Origin: Muriicola sp041358175
Lineage (GTDB): Bacteria; Bacteroidota; Bacteroidia; Flavobacteriales; Flavobacteriaceae
Direction: 5' to 3'
Assembly: GCF_041358175.1 (NCBI RefSeq)
Contig: NZ_JBGKBE010000002.1
Coordinates: 186,001-250,000 of the forward strand
DNA: 64,000 nt
The notes under the pieces were generated by a model that worked only from the letters and a program-made list of their open reading frames with translations, searched no databases and had not been told where the DNA came from. Shown in pieces: positions 17,276 through 26,363 of the stretch (positions within the stretch are counted from its first letter, which is position 1; the number at the start of each line of letters is the position of its first letter). Both the position numbers and the translations under genes were made by a program.

Positions 17276-17307
17276 CAAATATAGCAAATTCATGAGTATA
17301 CTACAAA
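17276..17307 (-). promoter_or_regulatory. Bacteroidota promoter of the XRE regulator
   Basis: On the minus strand the order is TTTG (17304-17307), 20 bases, then TATATTTG (17276-17283), matching both the -33 and -7 elements with normal spacing. The box ends 37 bases before the ATG. Confidence 0.6.
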
Positions 17308-17430
17308 TAGTGTCTTTCGAATGTATTAGAGGAATAAAAGTTATTACAAAGATATTGATAATATAGAAAATAATCTATATATTTAATTCATTATAACTTT
17401 CAGCAGTTCTTCGGTTCAAAACTTAAACCT

Positions 17431-17718
17431 ATGAACACCATCAAAACACTGGAGCGTTTGCAACGAATTCATTCGCTTATCGAAAATGAATGTACGGGTT
17501 CTCCGTACGAATTAGCCAGTAAAATGAATATTAGTGAACGCTCCATTTATAATCTGATAGAGTATTTGCGCGACTTTGAAGCTATGATTGCTTATGACCG
17601 GGGACGTAAGACTTACTATTACCAGAACAATTTTAGCCTCAATCTCCATATTTCCCTTTCCATAGGCACCGATGATGCTGTCACCGAAGTTCTGGGAGGA
17701 TCCTACCTGGAAGGGTAA
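17431..17718 (+). CDS. Small winged helix-turn-helix protein
   Basis: A 95-residue protein with an HTH in residues about 5-55 (SPYELASKMNISERSIYNLIEYL), similar to the DeoR/HTH_11 type, followed by a short wing (YDRGRKTYYYQN) and a tail of about 30 residues. It is too short for an effector domain. It is transcribed toward porX and ends 19 bases from the porX stop. It could be a transcription factor for the local insertion or a general regulator; the target is unknown. Confidence 0.75.
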   Translation: MNTIKTLERLQRIHSLIENECTGSPYELASKMNISERSIYNLIEYLRDFEAMIAYDRGRKTYYYQNNFSLNLHISLSIGTDDAVTEVLGGSYLEG

Positions 17719-17737
17719 TTTAATTTAATACCTGCCT

Positions 17738-19282
17738 TTATCTCGGCTGCAACACCACAAAGGGGATGATCATTTCCTCCAGGGAAACGCCTCCGTGCTG
17801 GTAGGTATTCCTGAAATAACTTACGTAGTGGTTATAATTGTTAGGATAGGCAAAGAAAAGGTCGTTCTTCGCAAAAATAAAGGAACTGCTCATGGTTATA
17901 CTGGGTAAATTAATCCTGGAGGGATCCTTGGCTTCCAGTACATCCCTGGCGTCATAAGATAGGCTTCGCCCGGTCTTATACCTCAGGTTAAGGCTGGTTT
18001 CCCTGTCGCCAATCACCTTGGAAGGTTGTTTTACGTTGATAGTGCCATGATCCGTGGTAATGATCAGCTTCATTCCCAGGCTCCTGGCCTTTTGTATGAT
18101 CTCAAGTAAGGGCGAATTTTTAAACCAGCTCTGGGTTAAGGAACGATACGCCTTGTCATTGGAGGCCAGTTCTTTTATCACATCCATCTCCGTCTTTGCA
18201 TGGGAGAGCATGTCCACAAAATTGTAGACGATCACCGTGAGGTCATTTTTTTTCTGGCTATTAAAATTCTGTACCAGCTGCTTGCCCTGTTTTAGGCTGC
18301 TGATCTTAAAATACTCCCATTCCAGATCGAGCCCCAAACGGTTTAACTGGGATTCCAGGAATTTGTCTTCAAACAGGTTTTTGCCTCCTTCATCCACATC
18401 ATTTTTCCACCATTTCGGATATTTCTTTTCCATATCCAGGGGGGTCAGGCCCGAAAAAAGGGCATTTCTGGCATATTGCGTGGCCGTAGGAAGGATACTG
18501 TAATAAGGCTGTTCCCGTATCTTTTTATAAAAAGGGGAAAGCACATCCTCAAAAGCTATCCACTGGTCGTATCTCAAATTGTCGATGACCACTAATAATG
18601 TCGACTGCCCCTCTAATTCCGGTTTTATCCATTCCTTAAATAAAGTGTGAGACATTACGGGTCCGCCCCCCTCACTAAACCAGTCGGCGTAATTCTTGTC
18701 TATAAATTTCCCAAACTGGTTGTTTGCCTCTATTTTTTGGGACTCCAGAATCTCAAACATCCCGGAATCTTCTATTTCCTCAAGGCGCAGTTCCCAGGAA
18801 ATTAATTTCCGGTACAGATCTGCCCATTCCTCATAGGTATTTACCATGGAGAGGTCCATGGAGATCTTGCGAAATTCCTGCTGGTAGTTGGAGGTTGTTT
18901 TTTCTGAAATCAGGCGGGAGTGATCCAGGGTTTTTTTGAGCGAAAGCAGGATCTGGTTTGGATTTACAGGTTTAATCAGATAGTCGGCAATCTTTGAGCC
19001 TATTGCCTCTTCCATGATAAACTCTTCCTCACTCCGGGTGATCATGACCACGGGGAGGGTGGGTTCTATGTTTTTTATTTCATTGAGGGTGTCAAGACCC
19101 GACAGGCCCGGCATATTCTCGTCCAAAAAGACAATATCGAACTGGTTTTTTTCGAGTTCCTCCAGGGCATCCTGCCCGCTCTTGCAGGTGACAACTTTAT
19201 AATTTTTTTCCTCAAGAAACAGGATATGGGGTTTTAACATGTCAATCTCGTCATCTACCCACAGTATTGTAATTGTGTTCAT
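17738..19282 (-). CDS. porX: PorX, type IX secretion response regulator with PglZ domain
   Basis: A 514-residue protein. Residues 1-120 form a receiver domain with the acidic pocket D10/D11 and phospho-acceptor D54 (VFLDENMPG). The rest is a PglZ domain of the alkaline phosphatase fold, with VVIDNLRYDQW and TTDHGTINVKQP metal-site motifs. In Porphyromonas and other Bacteroidota, PorX acts with the kinase PorY and an ECF sigma factor to control type IX secretion genes, and its PglZ domain hydrolyses phosphodiester oligonucleotides. Length and domain order are typical. The start region abuts the divergent HD gene. Confidence 0.95.
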   Translation of the reverse strand: MNTITILWVDDEIDMLKPHILFLEEKNYKVVTCKSGQDALEELEKNQFDIVFLDENMPGLSGLDTLNEIKNIEPTLPVVMITRSEEEFIMEEAIGSKIADYLIKPVNPNQILLSLKKTLDHSRLISEKTTSNYQQEFRKISMDLSMVNTYEEWADLYRKLISWELRLEEIEDSGMFEILESQKIEANNQFGKFIDKNYADWFSEGGGPVMSHTLFKEWIKPELEGQSTLLVVIDNLRYDQWIAFEDVLSPFYKKIREQPYYSILPTATQYARNALFSGLTPLDMEKKYPKWWKNDVDEGGKNLFEDKFLESQLNRLGLDLEWEYFKISSLKQGKQLVQNFNSQKKNDLTVIVYNFVDMLSHAKTEMDVIKELASNDKAYRSLTQSWFKNSPLLEIIQKARSLGMKLIITTDHGTINVKQPSKVIGDRETSLNLRYKTGRSLSYDARDVLEAKDPSRINLPSITMSSSFIFAKNDLFFAYPNNYNHYVSYFRNTYQHGGVSLEEMIIPFVVLQPR

Positions 19283-19317
19283 TTAGTCCTTATATTTACC
19301 CCTTAAAGCGCAGAAAA

Positions 19318-20550
19318 TTGGCCACCACCAGGAAGCTGAAGTTATTTAATGATCCAATTTACGGATTTATTAGAATTCCTAACCCCCAGCTGTTCAAACT
19401 TATTTCTCATCCTTACTTTCAACGCCTCAGGAGAATCTCCCAGATGGGGATGTCCTACCTGGTATTTCCGGGGGCACATCACACCAGGTTTCACCACGCG
19501 TTGGGGAGCATGCACCTAATGCAGCAGGCCATACAGGTATTGCGCTACAAAGAAGTTGATATTACGGATGATGAAGCTAGCGGACTTCTCTATGCCATCC
19601 TCCTGCACGATATAGGGCACGGCCCCTTTTCCCATGCTATGGAACATAGCCTGGTTAACGGCATATCACATGAAGAGCTCTCCTTATTATTTATGGAGCA
19701 ACTAAATAAAGAATTAGATGGGGAATTAACTGTTGCGATAGAGATTTTTAAGGGTACCCATCCCAAAAAATTCCTGAATCAGCTGGTTTCGAGTCAGCTC
19801 GATATGGACAGGCTCGATTATCTGAAAAGGGATAGTTTTTACACCGGGGTGGCAGAAGGGAACATTAATGCAGAGCGGCTGATTACCATGTTGAATGTGG
19901 TAGACGGATCGCTTGTGGTGGAAGAGAAGGGTATCTATTCCGTTGAAAAATTTCTGATGGCCAGGAGGTTTATGTACTGGCAGGTCTATCTCCATAAGAC
20001 CGGTATTGTGGCAGAACAACTCCTGATAAGGGTATTGCGGAGAGCGAGGGAAGTCCACGCCAATGACGGTAGCCTTCCGGCAAGTGAACCTCTGCGGTAT
20101 TTCCTGGCGAATGAGGTAGATCGAGGGAATTTTACACCTGAAATCTTATTGAAATTTTCTTCTCTCGATGATGTAGATATACTATCTGCCCTGAAAGCAT
20201 GGCAACACCATCCAGATTTTGTTCTCTCCGAATTAAGCAAGATGATCCTCAACCGTGAATTGCTTAAGATAAAGGTGAAGAACAGGGAGGTATCGGAAAA
20301 GAAGTTCGATAAAATAAAATCCGACTGCAAATCGGCCTATCAACTCAGCGACAAAAAGGTTACATACTTTGTCTTTAAAGGGGCTATTGAAAACAGGGCC
20401 TATAACAGGGAGAAAGAGAACATCAACATACTAATGGCGAATTCCAGAACTATAGATGTGGCAAAGGCTTCGGACCATCTCAATCTGGACGCCCTGTCCA
20501 AAACCGTAACCAAGTATTATATGTGCTATCCAAAGAAAAGCGTTACGTAA
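19318..20550 (+). CDS. HD-domain phosphohydrolase (SAMHD1-like)
   Basis: A 410-residue protein. I prefer the TTG start at 19318, giving an ATTRKLKLFNDPIYGF N-terminus like the family; the GTG at 19273 would overlap the porX start. HD-domain metal ligands are in HTRFHHALGS and LLHDIGHGPFSHAMEH, with the last aspartate in SQLDMDRLDYL. The family includes dNTP triphosphohydrolases and related nucleotide phosphatases. Its position between porX and the lipid A genes is, from memory, usual in Flavobacteriaceae. Confidence 0.88.
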   Translation: MATTRKLKLFNDPIYGFIRIPNPQLFKLISHPYFQRLRRISQMGMSYLVFPGAHHTRFHHALGSMHLMQQAIQVLRYKEVDITDDEASGLLYAILLHDIGHGPFSHAMEHSLVNGISHEELSLLFMEQLNKELDGELTVAIEIFKGTHPKKFLNQLVSSQLDMDRLDYLKRDSFYTGVAEGNINAERLITMLNVVDGSLVVEEKGIYSVEKFLMARRFMYWQVYLHKTGIVAEQLLIRVLRRAREVHANDGSLPASEPLRYFLANEVDRGNFTPEILLKFSSLDDVDILSALKAWQHHPDFVLSELSKMILNRELLKIKVKNREVSEKKFDKIKSDCKSAYQLSDKKVTYFVFKGAIENRAYNREKENINILMANSRTIDVAKASDHLNLDALSKTVTKYYMCYPKKSVT

Positions 20551-20557
20551 TTTTTCT

Positions 20558-20565
20558 TACTTTTG
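20558..20565 (+). promoter_or_regulatory. Predicted -7 element of the lpx gene cluster
   Basis: TACTTTTG matches TAnnTTTG, 33 bases before the TTG start of lpxD and just after the HD gene stop. No clear -33 TTG was found. Confidence 0.5.
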
Positions 20566-20598
20566 TGCGATCAAATCCTTAGACCAAAAAGTTAGCTT

Positions 20599-21621
20599 TT
20601 GAAATTCACAGCCAGTCAGATTGCAGGGATCCTAGAAGGTGAGGTTCACGGTAACCCTGAAATATCTGTCCACAAGCTTGCGAAAATAGAGGAAGGGGTT
20701 GAAGGATCACTTACTTTTCTGGCCAATCCCAAGTATACACACTATATATACAGTACGGAGGCATCGATCACCATCGTAAATAAAGATTTTCAGCCCGAAC
20801 AGGAACTGAATACTACGCTTATTAAAGTAGATGATGCCTATAAGTCATTCTCAAAGCTTCTCGAATTTTACAATAATGTTAAGCATAACAAAGTAGGAAT
20901 TGAAGAACCTGTATTTCTTTCCGAATCAGCATCTTACGGAGAGGACTTTTACCTGGGGGCTTTTTCTTATCTCGGGAATAATGTAAAGATTGGGATGAAT
21001 GTAAAGATTTTCCCCAATGTGTACGTAGGGGATAATGTCACGATAGGAGACAATGTCATGATTTATTCCGGAGCTAAAATCTACTCAGAATCCGTGGTGG
21101 GTAATGGTTGTGTGATTCACAGTGCTGTAATTCTAGGAGCAGATGGATTTGGGTTTACCCCTAACAACAATGGGGAATATTCCAAGGTTCCTCAGACCGG
21201 AAATGTCATTCTTGAAGACAATGTTGAGATTGGGGCAGGCACTACCATAGACAGGGCCACTTTGGGATCGACTATTTTGAGAAAAGGTGTTAAATTAGAT
21301 AATCAAATTCAGATTGCTCATAATGTAGAAATTGGCGAGCATACTGTAATCGCTGCTCAGACGGGAGTTGCGGGCTCTACTAAAATTGGAAAAAACTGTT
21401 TGATTGGCGGACAGGTGGGGATTGTGGGGCATATCACAATAGGTGACCGGGTAAAGATTCAGGCACAGTCCGGGATTATTCGTAATGTAAAAGACGATGA
21501 AGTATTGCAGGGATCCCCTGCCTTGAATTACGGAGATTTTAATAAATCATATGTACATTTTAAAAACCTTACCAAGTTGGTGGGTAGAATTGTTGAACTG
21601 GAAAAAAATAACGGAGATTAA
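20599..21621 (+). CDS. lpxD: UDP-3-O-acylglucosamine N-acyltransferase LpxD
   Basis: A 340-residue enzyme of lipid A synthesis that adds the second acyl chain to UDP-3-O-acyl-glucosamine. Residues 1-100 are the LpxD nucleotide-binding domain. From about 100 on there are left-handed beta-helix hexapeptide repeats, with the catalytic-type histidine in QIAHNVEIG and the family segment GADGFGF. The start is TTG. It is the first of a tightly spaced run with lpxC/fabZ (5 bases), lpxA and efp. A second LpxD-like gene lies 2.8 kb downstream. Confidence 0.95.
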   Translation: MKFTASQIAGILEGEVHGNPEISVHKLAKIEEGVEGSLTFLANPKYTHYIYSTEASITIVNKDFQPEQELNTTLIKVDDAYKSFSKLLEFYNNVKHNKVGIEEPVFLSESASYGEDFYLGAFSYLGNNVKIGMNVKIFPNVYVGDNVTIGDNVMIYSGAKIYSESVVGNGCVIHSAVILGADGFGFTPNNNGEYSKVPQTGNVILEDNVEIGAGTTIDRATLGSTILRKGVKLDNQIQIAHNVEIGEHTVIAAQTGVAGSTKIGKNCLIGGQVGIVGHITIGDRVKIQAQSGIIRNVKDDEVLQGSPALNYGDFNKSYVHFKNLTKLVGRIVELEKNNGD

Positions 21622-21626
21622 CGTCT

Positions 21627-23015
21627 ATGGTGAAACAACGAACCATTGCTAAAGAGGTAGAATTAACCGGGGTAGGACTGCACACAGGCGAGAACGTCAC
21701 AATGAAATTCCTGCCGGCACCGGTCAATCACGGCTATGCTTTTAAACGCGTCGACCTGGAAGGGGAACCAATCATAGAGGCCGATGCCAATTATGTTATC
21801 AATACCCAGAGGGGAACGAACCTAGAAAAACGAGGGGTGAAAATTCAGACTTCGGAGCATGTTCTGGCTGCTCTTGTAGGCCTTGAGATAGACAATGTCA
21901 TTATTGAGCTCGATTCACCGGAGCCTCCTATCATGGATGGATCTTCCAAATTTTTTGTTGAAGCTCTTGAAAAAGCAGGTATTGTTGAACAGGATGCAGA
22001 GAGGGAAGAATACGTTGTAAAAGAGGTGATCAGTTATAAGGACGAAGCCACAGGAAGCGAAATAACAGTAATCCCTTCAGAGGAATACCAGGTCACTACG
22101 ATGGTGGATTTTGGTACCAAGGTACTGGGGACCCAGAATGCAACCCTGGAACGCCTAACGGATTTTAAAAAAGAAATCGCAGACGCCCGAACCTTCAGCT
22201 TCCTTCATGAACTTGAAATGCTTCTTGAAAACGGACTCATCAAAGGGGGAGATCTTAACAACGCCATCGTTTATGTAGACAAGGAGATATCCGAATCTAC
22301 CATGAAAAAGCTGGAAAAGGCTTTTAAGAAGAAAAAGCTCTCCGTAAAGCCGAACGGAATCCTCGATAACCTTACCCTTCATCAACCCAATGAAGCTGCC
22401 CGCCACAAACTGCTAGACGTGATAGGTGATCTCGCGCTTACCGGAACAAGAATAAGGGGGAAGGTCATCGCAAATAAACCGGGCCATTACGTCAATACAC
22501 AGTTTGCAAAAAAACTCAGTAAGATCATAAAAATGGAAAAGCGGAACAGCGTTCCCAAATACGATCTGAATGAACCACCCTTGATGGACATTCATCAGAT
22601 CATGGCGATGCTACCGCACCGTCCACCTTTTTTGTTGATCGACCGCATTCTTGAATTGTCGGAAACCCATGTTGTAGGGATGAAAAATGTTTCTATGAAC
22701 GAACCGTTTTTCGTAGGACATTTTCCCGGAGCACCAGTAATGCCGGGCGTATTACAAGTTGAAGCCATGGCGCAAACCGGGGGAATCCTCGTATTGAGTA
22801 CAGTTCCTGACCCTGAGAATTACCTGACCTTCTTTATGAAGATCGACAATGTAAAATTTAAACAAAAAGTACTTCCGGGAGATACCTTGATCTTCCACTG
22901 CAGCCTTATCACGCCCATCAGAAGAGGAATTTGTCACATGCAGGCTTATGCCTACGCCAATAATAAACTGGTTTGTGAGGCAGAAATGATGGCGCAAATA
23001 GCGAAAAAGAAATAA
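21627..23015 (+). CDS. lpxC: Bifunctional LpxC deacetylase / FabZ dehydratase
   Basis: This 462-residue fusion is typical of Bacteroidota. Residues 1-305 are LpxC, the zinc deacetylase that commits to lipid A, with H78 in SEHVLAALVG, the RTFSFLHE segment, and the zinc-site HKLLDVIGD. Residues about 320-460 are FabZ, the 3-hydroxyacyl-ACP dehydratase, with LPHRPPFLLIDRI and the active-site region GHFPGAPVMPGVLQVEAMAQ. The fusion couples lipid A and fatty acid synthesis, which compete for hydroxyacyl-ACP. It sits between lpxD and lpxA with gaps of 5 and 1 bases. Confidence 0.96.
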   Translation: MVKQRTIAKEVELTGVGLHTGENVTMKFLPAPVNHGYAFKRVDLEGEPIIEADANYVINTQRGTNLEKRGVKIQTSEHVLAALVGLEIDNVIIELDSPEPPIMDGSSKFFVEALEKAGIVEQDAEREEYVVKEVISYKDEATGSEITVIPSEEYQVTTMVDFGTKVLGTQNATLERLTDFKKEIADARTFSFLHELEMLLENGLIKGGDLNNAIVYVDKEISESTMKKLEKAFKKKKLSVKPNGILDNLTLHQPNEAARHKLLDVIGDLALTGTRIRGKVIANKPGHYVNTQFAKKLSKIIKMEKRNSVPKYDLNEPPLMDIHQIMAMLPHRPPFLLIDRILELSETHVVGMKNVSMNEPFFVGHFPGAPVMPGVLQVEAMAQTGGILVLSTVPDPENYLTFFMKIDNVKFKQKVLPGDTLIFHCSLITPIRRGICHMQAYAYANNKLVCEAEMMAQIAKKK

Positions 23016-23016
23016 A

Positions 23017-23802
23017 ATGAATCAACCGCTTGCTTATATCCATCCCGGTGCAAAAATTGCAAAGAACGTGGTGGTAGAACCATTTACAACCATCCACAAC
23101 AATGTCACCATTGGCGAGGGCACCTGGATAGGATCTAATGTCACTATTATGGAAGGGGCAAGGATCGGGAAAAATTGTAATATTTTCCCCGGGGCTGTGA
23201 TTTCCGCTCCCCCTCAGGATCTGAAGTACAAAGGAGAGGAAACAACGGTTGAAATTGGAAATAATACCACGATCAGGGAATGTGCCACTATAAATAAAGG
23301 TACCTCAGACCGAATGAAAACGGTCATCGGGAAGAATTGCCTTATAATGGCCTACTGTCATATTGCCCACGATTGCTTTGTAGGGAATAATTGCATTTTT
23401 TCCAATAACTCTACCCTGGCAGGACATGTTACCATAGGGGACAATGTGGTCCTTGCCGGCCTTGTAGCGGTACACCAATTTGTATCCATTGGTCAACACG
23501 CTTTCGTCACCGGGGGATCATTGGTTCGAAAAGATGTTCCTCCTTTTGTAAAAGGGGCCAGAGAGCCTATGTCCTATGTTGGGATTAATTCTGTTGGACT
23601 CCGCCGCAGAGGGTTTAAGGCAGATAAAATCCGTGAGATCCAGAATATTTACCGGATATTATACCAGAAGAATTACAATAACTCCCAGGCCGTACAGATC
23701 ATTGAAGCCGAAATGGAAGCAACCCCTGAACGTGATGAAATTTTACAATTTATCAGGGATTCTCAAAGGGGAATTATGAAAGGATATTTCAGTACCAATT
23801 AA
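23017..23802 (+). CDS. lpxA: UDP-N-acetylglucosamine acyltransferase LpxA
   Basis: A 261-residue acyltransferase for the first step of lipid A synthesis. The left-handed beta-helix of hexapeptide repeats runs from residue 5 to about 185, followed by the helical C-terminal domain. The catalytic histidine lies in CHIAHDC, and the ISAPPQDLKYKGE loop is characteristic of LpxA. The start is 1 base after the lpxC/fabZ stop, so the genes are surely co-transcribed. Confidence 0.96.
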   Translation: MNQPLAYIHPGAKIAKNVVVEPFTTIHNNVTIGEGTWIGSNVTIMEGARIGKNCNIFPGAVISAPPQDLKYKGEETTVEIGNNTTIRECATINKGTSDRMKTVIGKNCLIMAYCHIAHDCFVGNNCIFSNNSTLAGHVTIGDNVVLAGLVAVHQFVSIGQHAFVTGGSLVRKDVPPFVKGAREPMSYVGINSVGLRRRGFKADKIREIQNIYRILYQKNYNNSQAVQIIEAEMEATPERDEILQFIRDSQRGIMKGYFSTN

Positions 23803-23807
23803 AATTT

Positions 23808-24374
23808 ATGGCAAATACATCAGATATCAGAAAGGGATTGTGCATCAGGTACAACAATGACATATACAAAATCATTGAATTCCTCCATGTAAAGCCGGGG
23901 AAAGGACCGGCATTCGTCAGAACGAAATTAAAGAGTGTCACTACGGGCAAGGTGTTAGACAATACCTTTTCTTCGGGGCATAAAATTGAAGATGTAAGGG
24001 TGGAGACCCGGAGTTACCAATTTCTTTATGCGGATGGATCTACTTACCATTTCATGAATACGGACGATTACAACCAGATCGCCTTGCAGGAAAGCGCCCT
24101 CGACGCGCCCCAGTTATTAAAAGAAGGAGAAGTAGTGACCATCATGTTCAATACAGAAGACAGTATGCCTCTCTCTGTAGATATGCCTGCAAGTGTTGTA
24201 CTGGAAGTTACCCATACAGAACCCGGTGTAAAAGGAAATACTGCGACGAATGCTACTAAACCGGCAACTGTCGAGACCGGAGCTTCAGTAAATGTTCCTC
24301 TTTTTATCAATGAAGGAGATAAGATCAAGATTGATACTGAGAAGGGAAACTATATGGAACGCGCCAAGGAATAA
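23808..24374 (+). CDS. efp: Elongation factor P
   Basis: A 188-residue, three-domain beta protein of normal length that rescues ribosomes stalled on polyproline stretches. The tip loop PGKGPAF carries K32, the residue that is modified in many bacteria. The C-terminal domain carries the usual GNTATNATKPATVETGA and INEGDKIKIDT signatures. No modification enzymes (epmA, epmB) lie nearby. It follows lpxA by 5 bases and precedes the second lpxD-like gene by 9. Confidence 0.97.
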   Translation: MANTSDIRKGLCIRYNNDIYKIIEFLHVKPGKGPAFVRTKLKSVTTGKVLDNTFSSGHKIEDVRVETRSYQFLYADGSTYHFMNTDDYNQIALQESALDAPQLLKEGEVVTIMFNTEDSMPLSVDMPASVVLEVTHTEPGVKGNTATNATKPATVETGASVNVPLFINEGDKIKIDTEKGNYMERAKE

Positions 24375-24383
24375 TACCACTAT

Positions 24384-25319
24384 ATGAAATTTTCTCAACC
24401 TCAGACACTAAAACAAATCGCATCTCTCCTGGGGATAGAATTTGTAGGAGCAGACGATTTCCAGGTGCTGGGAATGAATGAAATACATGTCGTGGAACCC
24501 GGAGATATTGTATTTGTAGACCATCCGAAATACTACGACAAGGCCTTAAATTCCAAAGCGACCATCATCCTGATAAATAAAAAAGTAGATTGTCCTGAAG
24601 GGAAAGCATTATTGCTCTCTGATGAACCCTTTAACGACTTCAACAAACTAACCAGACATTTTCGACCTTTTGCGAGTGCTTCGGCAAGTATATCACCCTC
24701 TGCTAAGATTGGCAAGAGCACAGTAATTCAGCCCCATGTCTTTATTGGCAACCACGTTACCATCGGAGAAAATTGCCTTATCCATCCAAATGTCACCATT
24801 TATGATCACTGTGTAATCGGGGATAATGTACAGATCCATGCAGGTACAGTTCTGGGTTCTGATGCATTTTATTATAAAAACCGCCCCGAAGGATTTGACA
24901 AATTACTTTCCGGAGGAAGGGTAGTCATTGAAGATGATGTCGAAATCGGTGCCTTATGTACTTTAGACAAAGGTGTAACCGGGGATACTACCGTAAAGCA
25001 AGGAAGTAAACTCGACAATCAGGTTCATGTTGGCCATGATACTGTGATTGGAAAAAAATGTCTTATTGCTTCGCAGACAGGTATTGCAGGCTGTGTGGTC
25101 ATTGAAGATGAAGTTACCCTCTGGGGGCAGGTAGGCGTTACAAGTGCAGCAACGATTGGGAAAAAGGCGGTAATTCTCGCTCAGTCCGGAGTATCCAAAT
25201 CCCTCGCTGGTGGAAAAACATATTTTGGCAGTCCGGCAGAAGAAGCCCGCGACAAACTCAAACAACTTGCCAATGTCAAAAGAATACCTGAAATTTTCAA
25301 ACAAATAAATCAACAATAA
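24384..25319 (+). CDS. Second LpxD-like UDP-3-O-acylglucosamine N-acyltransferase
   Basis: A 311-residue paralogue of the LpxD at 20599-21621. It has an LpxD-type N-terminal domain (FVGADDFQVLGMNEI) and hexapeptide repeats with the catalytic-type histidine in VGHDTVIG. The family GSDAFY segment replaces GADGFGF, and the C-terminal part is shorter. Both copies keep the key histidine, so this may be an active N-acyltransferase with a different acyl chain or sugar preference. Its place at the end of the lpx-efp run supports a role in lipid A or a related acylated sugar. Confidence 0.88.
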   Translation: MKFSQPQTLKQIASLLGIEFVGADDFQVLGMNEIHVVEPGDIVFVDHPKYYDKALNSKATIILINKKVDCPEGKALLLSDEPFNDFNKLTRHFRPFASASASISPSAKIGKSTVIQPHVFIGNHVTIGENCLIHPNVTIYDHCVIGDNVQIHAGTVLGSDAFYYKNRPEGFDKLLSGGRVVIEDDVEIGALCTLDKGVTGDTTVKQGSKLDNQVHVGHDTVIGKKCLIASQTGIAGCVVIEDEVTLWGQVGVTSAATIGKKAVILAQSGVSKSLAGGKTYFGSPAEEARDKLKQLANVKRIPEIFKQINQQ

Positions 25320-25327
25320 AGAAAGGA

Positions 25328-25362
25328 TTGCTTTTCAGATCCTCTTCAATCCTATATTTTTG
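25328..25362 (+). promoter_or_regulatory. Predicted promoter of sucD
   Basis: TTG at 25328-25330 and TATTTTTG at 25355-25362 resemble the -33/-7 elements with a 24-base spacer, slightly long. The box ends 23 bases before the ATG. Confidence 0.45.
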
Positions 25363-25385
25363 TTTATCGAATTTAAAAATACAAT

Positions 25386-26258
25386 ATGAGCGTACTAGTC
25401 AATAAGGATTCCAAAATCATTGTGCAGGGCTTTACCGGGAGTGAAGGTACCTTCCATGCAGAACAAATGATTGAATACGGCACTAATGTAGTAGGAGGTG
25501 TAACTCCGGGGAAGGGTGGTCAGACCCATCTGGATCGACCTGTTTTTAATACAGTGGAAGAAGCCGTGGAAAAGGCTGGTGCAGATACGACCATTATTTT
25601 TGTCCCCCCTGCTTTTGCAGCTGATGCTATTATGGAAGCAGCCAGTGCCGGAATTAAAGTAATTATCACAATTACTGAAGGGATCCCGGTTGAAGACATG
25701 GTGAAGACATACGATTATATAAAAGACAAAGATTGTACTCTGATAGGCCCAAATTGTCCCGGAGTAATTACCCCGGGAGAAGCAAAAGTGGGAATCATGC
25801 CCGGTTTTGTATTTAAAAAAGGAAAAGTCGGAATCGTTTCAAAATCGGGAACACTTACCTATGAGGCTGCAGACCAGGTGGTTAGACAGGGCCTTGGAAT
25901 TACAACGGCTATAGGTATTGGAGGAGACCCCATTATAGGAACTACTACGAGGGAAGCTGTGGAGTTATTGATCAATGATCCCGAAACAAGCTGCGTGGTA
26001 ATGATAGGTGAGATAGGCGGTCAGCTTGAAGCAGATGCTGCTAACTGGTATAAAGAAAGTGGAAGTAAAAAACCTATTGTTGGTTTTATCGCCGGGGAAA
26101 CTGCTCCTGCCGGGAGAACTATGGGTCATGCCGGAGCTATTGTTGGGGGTAGCGACGATACCGCCCAAGCAAAGAAAAGGATTATGAGAGAATGCGGTAT
26201 CCACGTTGTGGATTCACCCGCTGAGATCGGAATAAGGGTAAAGGAAGTACTTGGATAA
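25386..26258 (+). CDS. sucD: Succinate-CoA ligase alpha subunit
   Basis: A 290-residue subunit of normal length that binds CoA and is transiently phosphorylated in the TCA cycle step between succinyl-CoA and succinate. Visible signatures are GFTGSEGTFH, GGVTPGKGG, GPNCPGVI and the phospho-histidine region MGHAGAIVGG. The beta subunit gene sucC is not in the window, as is common in Flavobacteriia. The gene has its own promoter and terminator. Confidence 0.97.
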   Translation: MSVLVNKDSKIIVQGFTGSEGTFHAEQMIEYGTNVVGGVTPGKGGQTHLDRPVFNTVEEAVEKAGADTTIIFVPPAFAADAIMEAASAGIKVIITITEGIPVEDMVKTYDYIKDKDCTLIGPNCPGVITPGEAKVGIMPGFVFKKGKVGIVSKSGTLTYEAADQVVRQGLGITTAIGIGGDPIIGTTTREAVELLINDPETSCVVMIGEIGGQLEADAANWYKESGSKKPIVGFIAGETAPAGRTMGHAGAIVGGSDDTAQAKKRIMRECGIHVVDSPAEIGIRVKEVLG

Positions 26259-26274
26259 AAAAACGTATTTGCAT

Positions 26275-26305
26275 AAAAATCCCGATTACTTCGGGATTTT
26301 TTTTT
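26275..26305 (+). terminator. Intrinsic terminator after sucD
   Basis: An 11-bp perfect stem (AAAAATCCCGA / TCGGGATTTTT) with a 5-base loop followed by further T residues, 16 bases after the sucD stop. Confidence 0.9.
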
Positions 26306-26326
26306 CGCCTTGCGCGACACAAAATG

Positions 26327-26334
26327 TATCTTTG
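26327..26334 (+). promoter_or_regulatory. Predicted -7 element of fabG
   Basis: TATCTTTG matches TAnnTTTG, 29 bases before the fabG ATG and after the sucD terminator, so fabG starts a new transcript. Confidence 0.5.
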
Positions 26335-26363
26335 AGTGAAATCAAACGAATATTGACGATCCT

